In this document: in pieces, positions 51,480 through 59,891 of the stretch
Position numbering within the stretch: position 1 is the first letter of the stretch
How the letters are laid out: each line of letters starts with the position of its first letter
Source: Azonexaceae bacterium s22
Lineage (GTDB): Bacteria > Pseudomonadota > Gammaproteobacteria > Burkholderiales > Rhodocyclaceae
Length of the DNA: 64,000 bases
Direction of reading: 5' to 3'
Assembly: GCA_016617495.1 (NCBI GenBank)
Contig: WYCU01000002.1
Location: 62,001-126,000, forward strand
Notes under the pieces: model-generated
The model's input: only the letters and a program-made list of their open reading frames with translations
The model's database searches: none
What the model was told of the DNA's origin: nothing
Translations under genes and position numbers: made by a program

Positions 51480-52760
51480 ATGACTGTATTGACAATATCC
51501 CATTCGGATTGGGAACAACTCGAAGATGTTGCTCCGGGCAGTGCCGTTTTCTCCCCCATTTCATCTACCCGGTTTGACATATCGGTTGCAATGGGTGATC
51601 GCATCGGCATCTTTTCCGTTTTCGGTACGTTCACGAATCCGGCTGGGATGACCGTTTCACAATGGCTGAATAGTGCGTCCGGAACCGTTAAGACAATCAC
51701 GTTCTCGATCGATGGTGTCCAGCAACTCAATGCCTCGGGCTTGGCAATCGATGTCTCACAGCTTATCGACGAGGGTTCGGACAAAGTGCATGACATCATT
51801 GAATTGGCTGTTGGCGATAAGGCGACCATTTCGGGTTCTGACGACAACGACCACATCAGCGGGAATGGTGGTGACGATTCGATATCCGGCGGCAACGGTA
51901 ACGACGATTTGTTGGGCGATCTTGGGGATGACAGCCTGAACGGTGGGAATGGTGCAGATACGCTCAACGGTGGCGCCGGTGACGATTCGTTGTTTGGTGG
52001 CTACGGCAACGACAGCTTGTCAGGCTCTTCGGGGCTGGACAAACTGAATGGCGGTGCAGGTAACGACGCGCTTTCCGGTGGTGATGGAAACGATATTTAT
52101 TATTGCGATAGCGATTCCGATACGATTTCCGAATCGAGCTTGGCTTCAGGCGGTTACGACACCGAATATGCGTCCGCTTCGGAAAGTGGATTAGCCGCAA
52201 ATGTCGAGAAACTTGTGCTGACGGGATCGGCGGTCAAGGGGGTCGGCAACGCCGGAAACAATGCCATTCTCGGGAACAGCGTCTCGAATTATCTGCATGG
52301 CGGTTCCGGCAATGACCTGGTTTCCGGCGGCGTGGGTGATGACTCTTGCCTGGGGGGTTCCGGTGGCGACCGTCTGGTTGGTGGCGGAGGAAAGGATGCG
52401 ATTTATGGCGGTGTGGATTCCGTTCGTGATATTTTCGACTTCGATGCCCTCAGTGACTCCAAGGTTGGTGCTGCCTATCGCGATAAGGTATACAACTTCG
52501 TATCGGGTACTGACGACATCGATTTGAGCACGATTGACGCCAAGGCACTGGCGACGGACGGCGGGTTTAACGACAAATTCGCCTTTAATGGGACCACAGC
52601 GAAGGCTTATTGTGTCTGGTACCTCAAGGGGGATCTGGATGCAGATGGTCTGGTTGACGATGTGCTCGTGCGAGCAGATGTCAACGGCAACACCGTGGCT
52701 GACCTCGAAATTGCCTTGATCGGGACGAATTCGGTTTCGGCAACGGATTTCGTACTCTGA
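51480..52760 (+). CDS. RTX-like calcium-binding repeat protein
   Basis: 426 residues, acidic, Gly/Asp-rich, one Ala/Thr-rich N-terminal region (1-~110) without a signal peptide. At least six nonapeptide RTX repeats (GGxGxDxLx) are visible at about 130-200 (NGGDDSISGGNGNDDLLGDL) and again at about 275-315 (HGGSGNDLVSGGVGDDS). The C-terminal part (about 320-426) has the F..D...D.I motif of type I secreted proteins. Secretion by a type I system is expected but none is encoded nearby. AAGGAGC precedes the ATG. Expression should depend on sigma-54. Confidence 0.9.
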   Translation: MTVLTISHSDWEQLEDVAPGSAVFSPISSTRFDISVAMGDRIGIFSVFGTFTNPAGMTVSQWLNSASGTVKTITFSIDGVQQLNASGLAIDVSQLIDEGSDKVHDIIELAVGDKATISGSDDNDHISGNGGDDSISGGNGNDDLLGDLGDDSLNGGNGADTLNGGAGDDSLFGGYGNDSLSGSSGLDKLNGGAGNDALSGGDGNDIYYCDSDSDTISESSLASGGYDTEYASASESGLAANVEKLVLTGSAVKGVGNAGNNAILGNSVSNYLHGGSGNDLVSGGVGDDSCLGGSGGDRLVGGGGKDAIYGGVDSVRDIFDFDALSDSKVGAAYRDKVYNFVSGTDDIDLSTIDAKALATDGGFNDKFAFNGTTAKAYCVWYLKGDLDADGLVDDVLVRADVNGNTVADLEIALIGTNSVSATDFVL

Positions 52761-52785
52761 CGTATCGCTTTCTCGTTAAGCGTAC

Positions 52786-52825
52786 CAGGGCGGTGTCCTC
52801 AGTTGGATACCGCCCTGTGTTTTTT
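52786..52825 (+). terminator. Terminator of the RTX-like gene
   Basis: CAGGGCGGT / ACCGCCCTG stem with a 14-nt loop followed by TGTTTTTT. Confidence 0.88.
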
Positions 52826-52866
52826 GGCCTTGGTCGGCGTGGCGTGTAAGGAGCGATCTGCCGGGA

Positions 52867-53232
52867 TCAGCGCCGAATCGTGCCGCGATCGACGATCACG
52901 TAATGCTTGGTTACTGGTTCAAGCACCTCGAAGGTACCTCGAAATCCGCCGGGTATGATGCAGGCTTGACCGGGGCCGAATTCGGCGGCCAAGCCGTCCG
53001 CGTTGGTGATCCGGATTCGCCCGGAAATGACGTGAAAGAACTCGTCCTTTCCATCGTCGAATGCGATGTTCCATGCGCCGATTTCGCATGACCACAAACC
53101 GCTGTCCACGCCATCGACCGCGTAATGGGTCCAGGTCGAGCGCAGCGGATTGCCTCGTACGAGTCGCTCAGGGCGGGGCCGGTCGTGGGCGACGGGGGTT
53201 TCGGTCTGGTGAAAGACGGTGAGATTGAGCAT
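52867..53232 (-). CDS. Cupin-domain protein
   Basis: 121 residues from ATG 53232. A single small cupin barrel of the DUF861/EutQ-like kind: GLWSCEIGAWNIAFDDGKDE, FFHVISGRIRIT, FGPGQACIIPGGFRGTFEVL. Cytosolic. The substrate is unknown; relatives include ureidoglycolate-type and (S)-cysteine-related enzymes. It follows the aceA terminator on the same strand, so it needs its own promoter or read-through. Confidence 0.85.
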   Translation of the reverse strand: MLNLTVFHQTETPVAHDRPRPERLVRGNPLRSTWTHYAVDGVDSGLWSCEIGAWNIAFDDGKDEFFHVISGRIRITNADGLAAEFGPGQACIIPGGFRGTFEVLEPVTKHYVIVDRGTIRR

Positions 53233-53252
53233 ACGTTGAGAACGGTGAAATG

Positions 53253-53280
53253 AAAAAGCCGGCCCTTTGTGGGGGCCGGC
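53253..53280 (-). terminator. Terminator of aceA
   Basis: On the reverse strand GCCGGCCC / GGGCCGGC stem followed by TTTTT, about 45 bp after the aceA stop. Confidence 0.88.
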
Positions 53281-53324
53281 CTTCAGAATGCCGCAGGATG
53301 GCGCGGCAAGCAAACCGTAATGGC

Positions 53325-54635
53325 TTAGTGGAACTGCTCTTCTTCGGTGGAGCCGGTGAGGGCCTTGACGGAGGAGGAACCGCCCTGGATGACGGTGGTG
53401 ACTTCGTCGAAGTAACCGGTGCCGACTTCCTGCTGGTGCGAAACGAAGGTGTAACCCTTTTCGCGAGCAGCGAATTCCGGCTCCTGAACCATGTTGACGT
53501 AGTGCTTCATGCCTTCGCCGCGAGCGTAAGCGTGGGCGAACTGGAAGGTGTTGTACCAGTTGACGTGGATACCAGCCAAGGTGATGAACTGGTACTTGTA
53601 GCCGAGGGCCGACAGTTCTTCCTGGAAGGAAGCGATCTGGGAGTCAGACAGGTTCTTCTTCCAGTTGAAGGACGGGGAGCAGTTGTAGGACAGCAGCTTG
53701 CCCGGGCAGGCTGCCTGGATCGCTTGAGCGAATTCGCGGGCGAAGCCGATATCGGGCACGCCGGTTTCGCACCAGACGAGGTCAGCGTACGGCGCGTAAG
53801 CGACGCCGCGGGAGATGGACTGCTCGAGACCGTTACGGACACGGTAGAAGCCTTCTTGGGTGCGCTCGCCGGTGAGGAACGGCTTGTCGTTCTCATCGTA
53901 ATCGGAGGTGATCAGGTTGGCGGCTTCGGCATCGGTACGGGCCAGGATCAGGGTCGGAACGCCCATGACGTCAGCGGCGAAACGAGCGGAGATCAGCTTT
54001 TCGATGGCTTCGCGGGTCGGGACGAGCACCTTGCCGCCCATGTGGCCGCACTTCTTGGCAGCAGCCAGCTGGTCTTCAAAGTGAACACCGGCAGCACCAG
54101 CGGCGATCATGTTCTTCATCAGTTCGAAAGCGTTCAGCACGCCACCGAAACCGGCTTCAGCGTCAGCAACGATCGGCAGGAAGTAGTCGATGAAGCCTTC
54201 GTCGCCCGGATTGACACCACGCGACCACTGAATTTCGTCAGCGCGCTTGAAGGTGTTGTTGATGCGGCGAACCATGGTCGGGACGGAGTCGTAAGCGTAC
54301 AGCGACTGATCCGGGTACATGGTTTCGGAGGTATTGCCGTCGGCAGCAACTTGCCAGCCGGACAGATAAACAGCTTCCAGGCCAGCCTTGGCCTGCTGCA
54401 TGGCTTGACCAGCGGTGATCGCGCCGAAAGCATTCACGTAGCCTTTCTTGGCGCCGCCGTTGACCTTGTCCCAGAGGATCTTGGCACCGCGTTGGGCCAG
54501 GGTGTATTCCGGCTGCAGGGAGCCGCGCAGGCGGACGACATCAGCAGCGGAGTAGCCGCGCTTGACGAGCTTCCAGCGGGGGTTTTCTGCCCAGTCTTTT
54601 TCGAGGGCGGCGATTTGCTGTTCGCGAGTGCTCAT
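53325..54635 (-). CDS. aceA: Isocitrate lyase
   Basis: 436 residues, the bacterial ICL length. Cleaves isocitrate to glyoxylate and succinate, the first step of the glyoxylate shunt. Visible are YLSGWQVAADGNTSETMYPD (about 88), HFEDQLAAAKKCGHMGGKVL with the catalytic KKCGH Cys (about 193) and ELIFARTDAEAA-like LILARTDAEA. Cytosolic. Own terminator and own upstream region containing the GTCTTATATAAGAC palindrome also seen before aceB. Confidence 0.97.
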   Translation of the reverse strand: MSTREQQIAALEKDWAENPRWKLVKRGYSAADVVRLRGSLQPEYTLAQRGAKILWDKVNGGAKKGYVNAFGAITAGQAMQQAKAGLEAVYLSGWQVAADGNTSETMYPDQSLYAYDSVPTMVRRINNTFKRADEIQWSRGVNPGDEGFIDYFLPIVADAEAGFGGVLNAFELMKNMIAAGAAGVHFEDQLAAAKKCGHMGGKVLVPTREAIEKLISARFAADVMGVPTLILARTDAEAANLITSDYDENDKPFLTGERTQEGFYRVRNGLEQSISRGVAYAPYADLVWCETGVPDIGFAREFAQAIQAACPGKLLSYNCSPSFNWKKNLSDSQIASFQEELSALGYKYQFITLAGIHVNWYNTFQFAHAYARGEGMKHYVNMVQEPEFAAREKGYTFVSHQQEVGTGYFDEVTTVIQGGSSSVKALTGSTEEEQFH

Positions 54636-54739
54636 TTGAATTCCTCAGGTGAAGTGGTTTGGGGACGGTGGGGTACCGCGTTCTCATGGTGCACCACCGA
54701 TGGGAAGAAGTATAGAGATTTTTTTGCGGGGCAGCAACA

Positions 54740-54753
54740 GTCTTATATAAGAC
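54740..54753. promoter_or_regulatory. Operator-like palindrome upstream of aceA
   Basis: GTCTTATATAAGAC is a perfect 14-bp dyad, followed by an extra half-site ATAAGAC (54754-54760). It stands 105 bp before the aceA start. Its twin is upstream of aceB. Confidence 0.75.
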
Positions 54754-54849
54754 ATAAGACATTATTTTTGTATTAAAAAACAGCGTATTGCGATCAATTT
54801 TTCACGATGCAAAACGCTGTTCGTGTTTGTGAAATGCGATTGCGCTGCG

Positions 54850-55341
54850 TTAGCACAGCGGTTTGCTGCTCACCAGAACGCCATCCTCGTCCGCGTAAAG
54901 CCATTCGCCGGGATTGAAGGTCACGCCGCCAAAGGTGACAGCGAGGTCGCGGTCGCCAATGCCTTTCTTGACGGTCTTCTGCGGGTGGGTGTTGAGCGCC
55001 CGCACGCCGATGTCGATACCGTTGATGTCACCGGAGTCACGAATGCAGCCGTAAACGACGACGCCTTCCCAGCCATTCTTCTGCGCAAGAATGGCAAGTT
55101 GGTCGCCGACCAGGGCGCAACGCAGCGAGCCGCCGCCATCAATGACCAGCACTTTACCGATGCCGTCTTCGCCGAAGATCGTGCGGACCAGGGTGTTGTC
55201 TTCAAAAATCTTGAGGGTGACGATCTGGCCGCTGAAAGCAGTGCGACCGCCGTAGCGCTGGAACATCGGCGCTACGACGCGCACGGATTTGCCAAGCTCC
55301 GCTTCGAATTCATCGCAGAGGTCGGGGGTTTTGAAGCTCAT
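54850..55341 (-). CDS. rraA: RraA family protein (RNase E regulator / HMG aldolase-like)
   Basis: 163 residues from ATG 55341 (GGAG upstream). Family signature: [76 protein letters not shown]. RraA homologues bind RNase E and inhibit it in E. coli; many also have HMG/CHA aldolase activity. Trimer in the cytosol. Lies between aceA and clpA, all reverse. Confidence 0.93.
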   Translation of the reverse strand: MSFKTPDLCDEFEAELGKSVRVVAPMFQRYGGRTAFSGQIVTLKIFEDNTLVRTIFGEDGIGKVLVIDGGGSLRCALVGDQLAILAQKNGWEGVVVYGCIRDSGDINGIDIGVRALNTHPQKTVKKGIGDRDLAVTFGGVTFNPGEWLYADEDGVLVSSKPLC

Positions 55342-55356
55342 GGGAATCTCCGAAAA

Positions 55357-55386
55357 GAAAAAAGCCGCGCAATCTTGCACGGCTTT
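55357..55386 (-). terminator. Terminator of clpA
   Basis: On the reverse strand AAAGCCG / CGGCTTT, with an internal loop, followed by a T-run, 18 bp after the clpA stop. Confidence 0.85.
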
Positions 55387-55403
55387 GGGGGCATCAGGCA
55401 ACT

Positions 55404-57662
55404 TCAGGCTATGGCCGGTGTATCCGATTCCTCAAACTCCAGTTTGATTTTGCCGTCTTTATCGAGGTCGACCGCGACATGTCCACCGTTGGCCAGTTTG
55501 CCGAACAACAACTCATCGGCCAGCGCGGCACGGATCGTGTCCTGGATAAGACGGGCCATCGGACGCGCGCCCATCAGCGGATCGAAACCTTTCTCGGCGA
55601 GCATTTCCTTGACGGCATCGGTGAAGTGCGCCTCGACCTTCTTCTGGTGCAGTTGCTCCTCGAGCTGCATGAGGAACTTGTCGACCACGCGCAGAATGAT
55701 GTCGTGATCCAGCGGCGCGAAGGAAATCGTGGCATCCAGACGGTTGCGGAACTCCGGCGTAAACAGACGCTTGATTTCCGCCATTTCGTCGCCGGGTTGC
55801 TTGGCCGCGGTGAATCCCATGCTCGACTTCTGGAGGTCTGCCGCGCCGGCGTTCGTCGTCATGATGATGATGACGTTGCGGAAATCGGCCTTGCGACCGT
55901 TGTTGTCCGTCAACGTGCCGTGGTCCATGACTTGGAGCAGGATGTTGAAGATGTCCGGGTGGGCCTTTTCGATTTCATCGAGCAGCAGGACGCAGTAAGG
56001 CTTCTTGGTGATGGCCTCGGTGAGCAAACCGCCCTGATCGAAACCGACATACCCCGGTGGCGCGCCGATCAGGCGGGACACCGCATGCCGCTCCATGTAC
56101 TCGGACATGTCGAAGCGCTGGAGGTCGATGCCCAGGAAGTAGGCCAGTTGTTTGGCCACTTCTGTCTTGCCGACACCCGTGGGGCCGCTGAAGAGGAAGG
56201 AGCCAATCGGCTTGCCCGGGTTGCCCAGGCCTGAGCGCGCCATCTTGATGGCACGGGCGAGTGCGTCGATAGCCTTGTCCTGACCAAATACCGTGGCTTT
56301 GAGGTCGCGGTCGAGGTTCTTCAGCGCACTGCGGTCGTCCATCGTGACGTGCTGCGAAGGAATGCGGGCAATCTTGGCGACGATTTCTTCGATATCGGCT
56401 TTACCGATGACCTTTTTCTGACGCGACTTCGGCAGGATGCGCTGCGCTGCACCGGCTTCGTCGATCACGTCGATGGCTTTGTCCGGCAGATGGCGGTCGG
56501 TAATGTAGCGGGACGCAAGTTCAACGGCCGAGGAGATCGCCGTTGCCGAATACTTGATGCCATGGTGTGCTTCGAAGCGCGGCTTGAGGCCTTTGAGAAT
56601 TTCCACCGTTTCGGCGATGGACGGCTCGTTGACGTCAATTTTCTGAAAACGCCGGGAGAGCGCACTGTCCTTTTCGAAGATGCCACGGAATTCCGTGTAG
56701 GTCGTGGCGCCGATGCACTTGAGTTGCCCGGAGGACAGTGCGGGCTTCAGGAGATTGGAAGCATCCAGTGTGCCGCCGGAGGCCGAGCCGGCGCCGATCA
56801 GGGTGTGAATTTCATCGATGAACAGGATGGCCTGCGGGTTTTCCTGAAGCGACTTCAATACCCCTTTCAGCCGCTGTTCAAAATCGCCACGATACTTGGT
56901 GCCTGCCAGCAGGGAACCCATGTCGAGCGCGTAAACGTTGGCCTTGGCCAGGATTTCCGGAACGTCGCTTTCAACAATGCGCCGGGCCAAGCCCTCAGCG
57001 ATGGCCGTCTTGCCGACACCGGCTTCACCAACCAGCAGCGGGTTGTTCTTGCGGCGACGGCACAGGGTCTGGATCACGCGTTCCAATTCCTTGTCCCGAC
57101 CGATCAGCGGGTCGATCTTGCCCTGCAGGGCAAGTGCATTCAGGTTGATCGTGTATTGCTCAAGCGGACCGGCTTGCTCCTTCTCGGATTCTCCTTCCGC
57201 ATCGCTTTCGCCAGCGGCCTTCTGGGTTGGCACCTTGCTGATACCGTGCGAAATGAAATTCACCAGATCCAGGCGGGTGATCCCCTGCTTCTGGAGGAAA
57301 TAGACCGCATGCGAGTCCTTTTCGCCAAAGATGGCCACCAGGACATTCGCACCATTGACCTCCTTCTTGCCGGAGGACTGGACGTGCAGGATCGCGCGCT
57401 GAATGACCCGCTGGAAACCGAGGGTCGGCTGCGTGTCGATATCGTCTTCGCCGGAAACTGTCGGGGTGTGTTCGGCAATGAAGTCGCTCAGCTCCTTGCG
57501 CAATACATCCGCTTTGCCGCCGCAGGCACGAATCGCCTCGGCTGCCGAAGGGTTGTCCAGTAGCGCCAGCAGCAGATGCTCCACCGTGATGAATTCATGG
57601 CGCTTCTGCCGTGCTTCCACGAAAGCCATGTGCAGACTGACTTCGAGTTCCTGGGCAATCAT
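55404..57662 (-). CDS. clpA: ATP-dependent Clp protease ATP-binding subunit ClpA
   Basis: 752 residues from ATG 57662, close to E. coli ClpA (758). Order: Clp_N repeats (1-~145), D1 AAA+ (Walker [14 protein letters not shown], about 205; DEIHTL), D2 AAA+ (Walker [14 protein letters not shown], about 485; DEIEKAHPD). It unfolds substrates, including N-degron proteins delivered by ClpS, into ClpP. It overlaps clpS by one base (TAATG). A 13-bp match to the GTCGAC motif (55467-55479) falls in its C-terminal codons ([10 protein letters not shown]), without changing length. Confidence 0.97.
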   Translation of the reverse strand: MIAQELEVSLHMAFVEARQKRHEFITVEHLLLALLDNPSAAEAIRACGGKADVLRKELSDFIAEHTPTVSGEDDIDTQPTLGFQRVIQRAILHVQSSGKKEVNGANVLVAIFGEKDSHAVYFLQKQGITRLDLVNFISHGISKVPTQKAAGESDAEGESEKEQAGPLEQYTINLNALALQGKIDPLIGRDKELERVIQTLCRRRKNNPLLVGEAGVGKTAIAEGLARRIVESDVPEILAKANVYALDMGSLLAGTKYRGDFEQRLKGVLKSLQENPQAILFIDEIHTLIGAGSASGGTLDASNLLKPALSSGQLKCIGATTYTEFRGIFEKDSALSRRFQKIDVNEPSIAETVEILKGLKPRFEAHHGIKYSATAISSAVELASRYITDRHLPDKAIDVIDEAGAAQRILPKSRQKKVIGKADIEEIVAKIARIPSQHVTMDDRSALKNLDRDLKATVFGQDKAIDALARAIKMARSGLGNPGKPIGSFLFSGPTGVGKTEVAKQLAYFLGIDLQRFDMSEYMERHAVSRLIGAPPGYVGFDQGGLLTEAITKKPYCVLLLDEIEKAHPDIFNILLQVMDHGTLTDNNGRKADFRNVIIIMTTNAGAADLQKSSMGFTAAKQPGDEMAEIKRLFTPEFRNRLDATISFAPLDHDIILRVVDKFLMQLEEQLHQKKVEAHFTDAVKEMLAEKGFDPLMGARPMARLIQDTIRAALADELLFGKLANGGHVAVDLDKDGKIKLEFEESDTPAIA

Positions 57663-57970
57663 TAGTTTTCCTCCATGACGCAAGCAAGCGGATGTTGATG
57701 TTGGCGAGCGTACGCACTCACCTGTTCAACTTTGGTCGCGGCGACATCCCGGGTAAACACCCCGCATACGCCACGGCCTTCGTTGTGAACTTTGAGCATG
57801 ATTCGCGTCGCTTGTTCAGTATCCATGCCAAAAAAACGCTGCAGGACCGCGATTACAAAATCCATGGGCGTGTAATCGTCGTTCAGCAACAGCACCTTGT
57901 ACATCTTTGGAGGCTCGGCCCGGGCACGTTGTGCTTCGAGCAGACTCCCTTCCTGAGACTTCGTAGCCAT
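57662..57970 (-). CDS. clpS: ATP-dependent Clp protease adaptor ClpS
   Basis: 102 residues, the usual ClpS size, with the core [20 protein letters not shown] and [20 protein letters not shown] (His and hydrophobic pocket for N-degrons). It hands N-end-rule substrates to ClpA. Translationally coupled to clpA behind it. Divergent from the second cold-shock gene. Confidence 0.97.
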   Translation of the reverse strand: MATKSQEGSLLEAQRARAEPPKMYKVLLLNDDYTPMDFVIAVLQRFFGMDTEQATRIMLKVHNEGRGVCGVFTRDVAATKVEQVSAYARQHQHPLACVMEEN

Positions 57971-58242
57971 GCGTTCGATTCTATACAGTCCGCTTCAATG
58001 CGCAATATGCGCTTGATTGTCGGAATCGTTCGTCATCGCGTGAGTAACTAGCAATTCTCTTGCCCGTTGCATGCTGCGCTGCGCCATCGAAATTTGTTGA
58101 CGCGGAAATGCCCCAGAGGTAGAAATCGCTTGTGTTTGGATTCACATTGCGTCGAGGTCGCCTTAAGCACCGGGTCGCGGAGCTCAAACAGGGAGTCGGG
58201 GAGACCCGGAATTTGTTCGTTTTTTGTAGGAAAGTAGCAAAT

Positions 58243-58446
58243 ATGGCAATCGGCACTGTGAAATGGTTCAATGACGCCAAAGGCTTTGGTTTCATTACCC
58301 CGGACGATGGTAGCGAAGATCTCTTTGCACATTTTTCGGCCATCAACATGAATGGTTTCAAGACTCTGAAGGAAGGCGAAAAGGTTTCCTTCGAAGTCGT
58401 GCAAGGCCCGAAGGGCAAGCAAGCTTCCAACATCCAGCGCGCCTGA
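58243..58446 (+). CDS. Cold-shock protein (CspA family), second copy
   Basis: 67 residues from ATG 58243 (AGGAAAG about 8 nt upstream; an upstream in-frame ATG at 58132 is inside the leader). RNP1 (AKGFGFITP) and RNP2 (DLFAHFSAI) intact. About 270 bp of leader separate it from clpS. The protein differs from the 6466 copy mainly in the middle and charge pattern. RNA-binding, cytoplasmic. Confidence 0.96.
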   Translation: MAIGTVKWFNDAKGFGFITPDDGSEDLFAHFSAINMNGFKTLKEGEKVSFEVVQGPKGKQASNIQRA

Positions 58447-58469
58447 CGCGAACCCGGATCGAAAAGAAA

Positions 58470-58499
58470 AAGCCCGTCTCGTTCGAGACGGGCTTTTTT
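58470..58499. terminator. Terminator between csp and soxZ
   Basis: AAGCCCGTCTCG / CGAGACGGGCTT stem with a 2-3 nt loop followed by TTTTT; an A-rich flank on the other side may let it serve soxZ as well. Confidence 0.9.
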
Positions 58500-58523
58500 G
58501 TTGGTTTTCGAACAGCCGTTGGT

Positions 58524-58835
58524 TCAAGCGACGACGATTTCGTCCTGACGGCGTTCGCCGAGATTGTCGACCCAGCTCACGGCTAGTTTGTCACCAGTTT
58601 TAATGCCCTTGGCCTTGAAGCCGAAAAGCGGATTCTTCGAGATCGAGGTGTTGAGCTGACCGTCAATCAATCCTTTGCCGTTGTGCAGTACCGAAAAGGT
58701 CTGGATGAAATTGACCGGCACGCTTTGCCCTTTATCATCTTTACGTTGTCCGGTCTCCATCGGATGCTGCATGAGGATGCGGATATCGGTAATTTCGCCC
58801 TGAATTTGTGCGCGAATCTTGATCGAATCTGCCAT
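58524..58835 (-). CDS. soxZ: Sulfur oxidation carrier subunit SoxZ
   Basis: 103 residues from ATG 58835, immunoglobulin-like beta protein: MADSIKIRAQIQGEITDIRI, HPMETGQRKDDKGQSVP, FIQTFSVLHNGKGLID. SoxZ pairs with SoxY to carry sulfur intermediates in the periplasm. It lacks a signal peptide and rides with SoxY through the Tat system. One base separates it from soxY. Confidence 0.95.
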   Translation of the reverse strand: MADSIKIRAQIQGEITDIRILMQHPMETGQRKDDKGQSVPVNFIQTFSVLHNGKGLIDGQLNTSISKNPLFGFKAKGIKTGDKLAVSWVDNLGERRQDEIVVA

Positions 58836-58836
58836 G

Positions 58837-59313
58837 TCAGCCTCCACAGCCACCAAGGGTGACCTTGATTTCCTTGAAGGCCACGTAGGTTTTTCCATCC
58901 GAGGTTTTGACCACGGCGCGAATCCGGCTGCTTTCAGCCAGTTTGAGCTGCAGGCGGCAGTAAGGCACTGCATTGCTGCCTGTAAAGTCGATTGCGGCGC
59001 AGAGCGGCATCGGATTCTTGTCCGCAAAGACGGCAATGCTTCTGGTGCCCGGCAATTGGCTGGTCACGTCGATTTCCACTTTGGCACCGTTTTCGGCGAT
59101 TTCCGGGGCGTTGATGAGCACGTCCCTCGAGTCGCTGGCGTTGCCGGCACCCCAGTGCTTGAGGGCATCATTGACATTGCGTGCCGTGAAAGCGGCCTTG
59201 TTCCATTCCGCGGCAAGAACCCGGCCGGGCATGAGCAAACCGCTACCCAGCAAGGGCAGCAGCAAAGAGGCGGAGCTTCCTCCGCGAAGCAGTCTTCGAC
59301 GTAATTCGTTCAT
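58837..59313 (-). CDS. soxY: Sulfur-binding carrier SoxY
   Basis: 158 residues with a twin-arginine-type leader (RRRLLRGGSSASLLLPLLGS) and the C-terminal swinging arm ending GGCGG, whose Cys holds the sulfur substrate. The SoxYZ complex carries thiosulfate-derived sulfur between Sox enzymes in the periplasm. No soxA, X, B or CD is present nearby, so it is a stand-alone pair. moaC is upstream, 30 bp away. Confidence 0.95.
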   Translation of the reverse strand: MNELRRRLLRGGSSASLLLPLLGSGLLMPGRVLAAEWNKAAFTARNVNDALKHWGAGNASDSRDVLINAPEIAENGAKVEIDVTSQLPGTRSIAVFADKNPMPLCAAIDFTGSNAVPYCRLQLKLAESSRIRAVVKTSDGKTYVAFKEIKVTLGGCGG

Positions 59314-59343
59314 GGTGAAAAAAGGTGGAGCGTGATGTGGGGG

Positions 59344-59826
59344 TCAGGGCGCTTGCCAGTGTCCGGATTTGCCGCCCAATTTTTCAATCAGGCGAACATC
59401 GTCAATGCGCATGCCGCGATCGACGGCCTTGCACATATCGTAAATCGTCAGCAGTCCGACCGTCACGGCAGTCAGGGCTTCCATTTCGACACCGGTTCTA
59501 CCGAAACATTCTGCGGTGACTTCACAATGAACGGCGTTGGCTGCATCGTCGACAGTGAATTCGGCGGCGACACGCGTCAGTGCAATCGGGTGGCAGAGAG
59601 GAATGAGTTCGCCGGTACGTTTGGACGCCTGGATTGCTGCAATGCGGGCGATGCCGATGACGTCCCCTTTTTTTGCTGAGCCTTCGCGAATGCGCGCCAG
59701 GGTTTCGGGTTGCATGAAAATGCTTCCGGCGGCACGCGCCAGGCGACTGGTTTCGCGCTTGCCGCCAACGTCGACCATGTGTGCTTGTCCGGCGCTGTCG
59801 AAGTGTGTAAGTTCTTGATTAGTCAC
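59344..59826 (-). CDS. moaC: Cyclic pyranopterin monophosphate synthase
   Basis: 160 residues, GTG start. Intact MoaC blocks: [52 protein letters not shown] and [21 protein letters not shown] with the catalytic Lys/Asp. It acts in molybdenum cofactor synthesis, converting the MoaA product to cPMP. Divergent from the M48 protease. Confidence 0.97.
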   Translation of the reverse strand: MTNQELTHFDSAGQAHMVDVGGKRETSRLARAAGSIFMQPETLARIREGSAKKGDVIGIARIAAIQASKRTGELIPLCHPIALTRVAAEFTVDDAANAVHCEVTAECFGRTGVEMEALTAVTVGLLTIYDMCKAVDRGMRIDDVRLIEKLGGKSGHWQAP

Positions 59827-59891
59827 GTGATGTTACGCTTGGTTACGTGGCATTCGGCTGCCGTGCCATTCGGGTGCGCTATCATAACACC

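Noticed and set aside
55467-55479. GTCGAC motif match inside clpA
   Set aside because: Only 13 bases match and ClpA keeps its normal length and sequence here, so it is probably chance similarity rather than an inserted copy.
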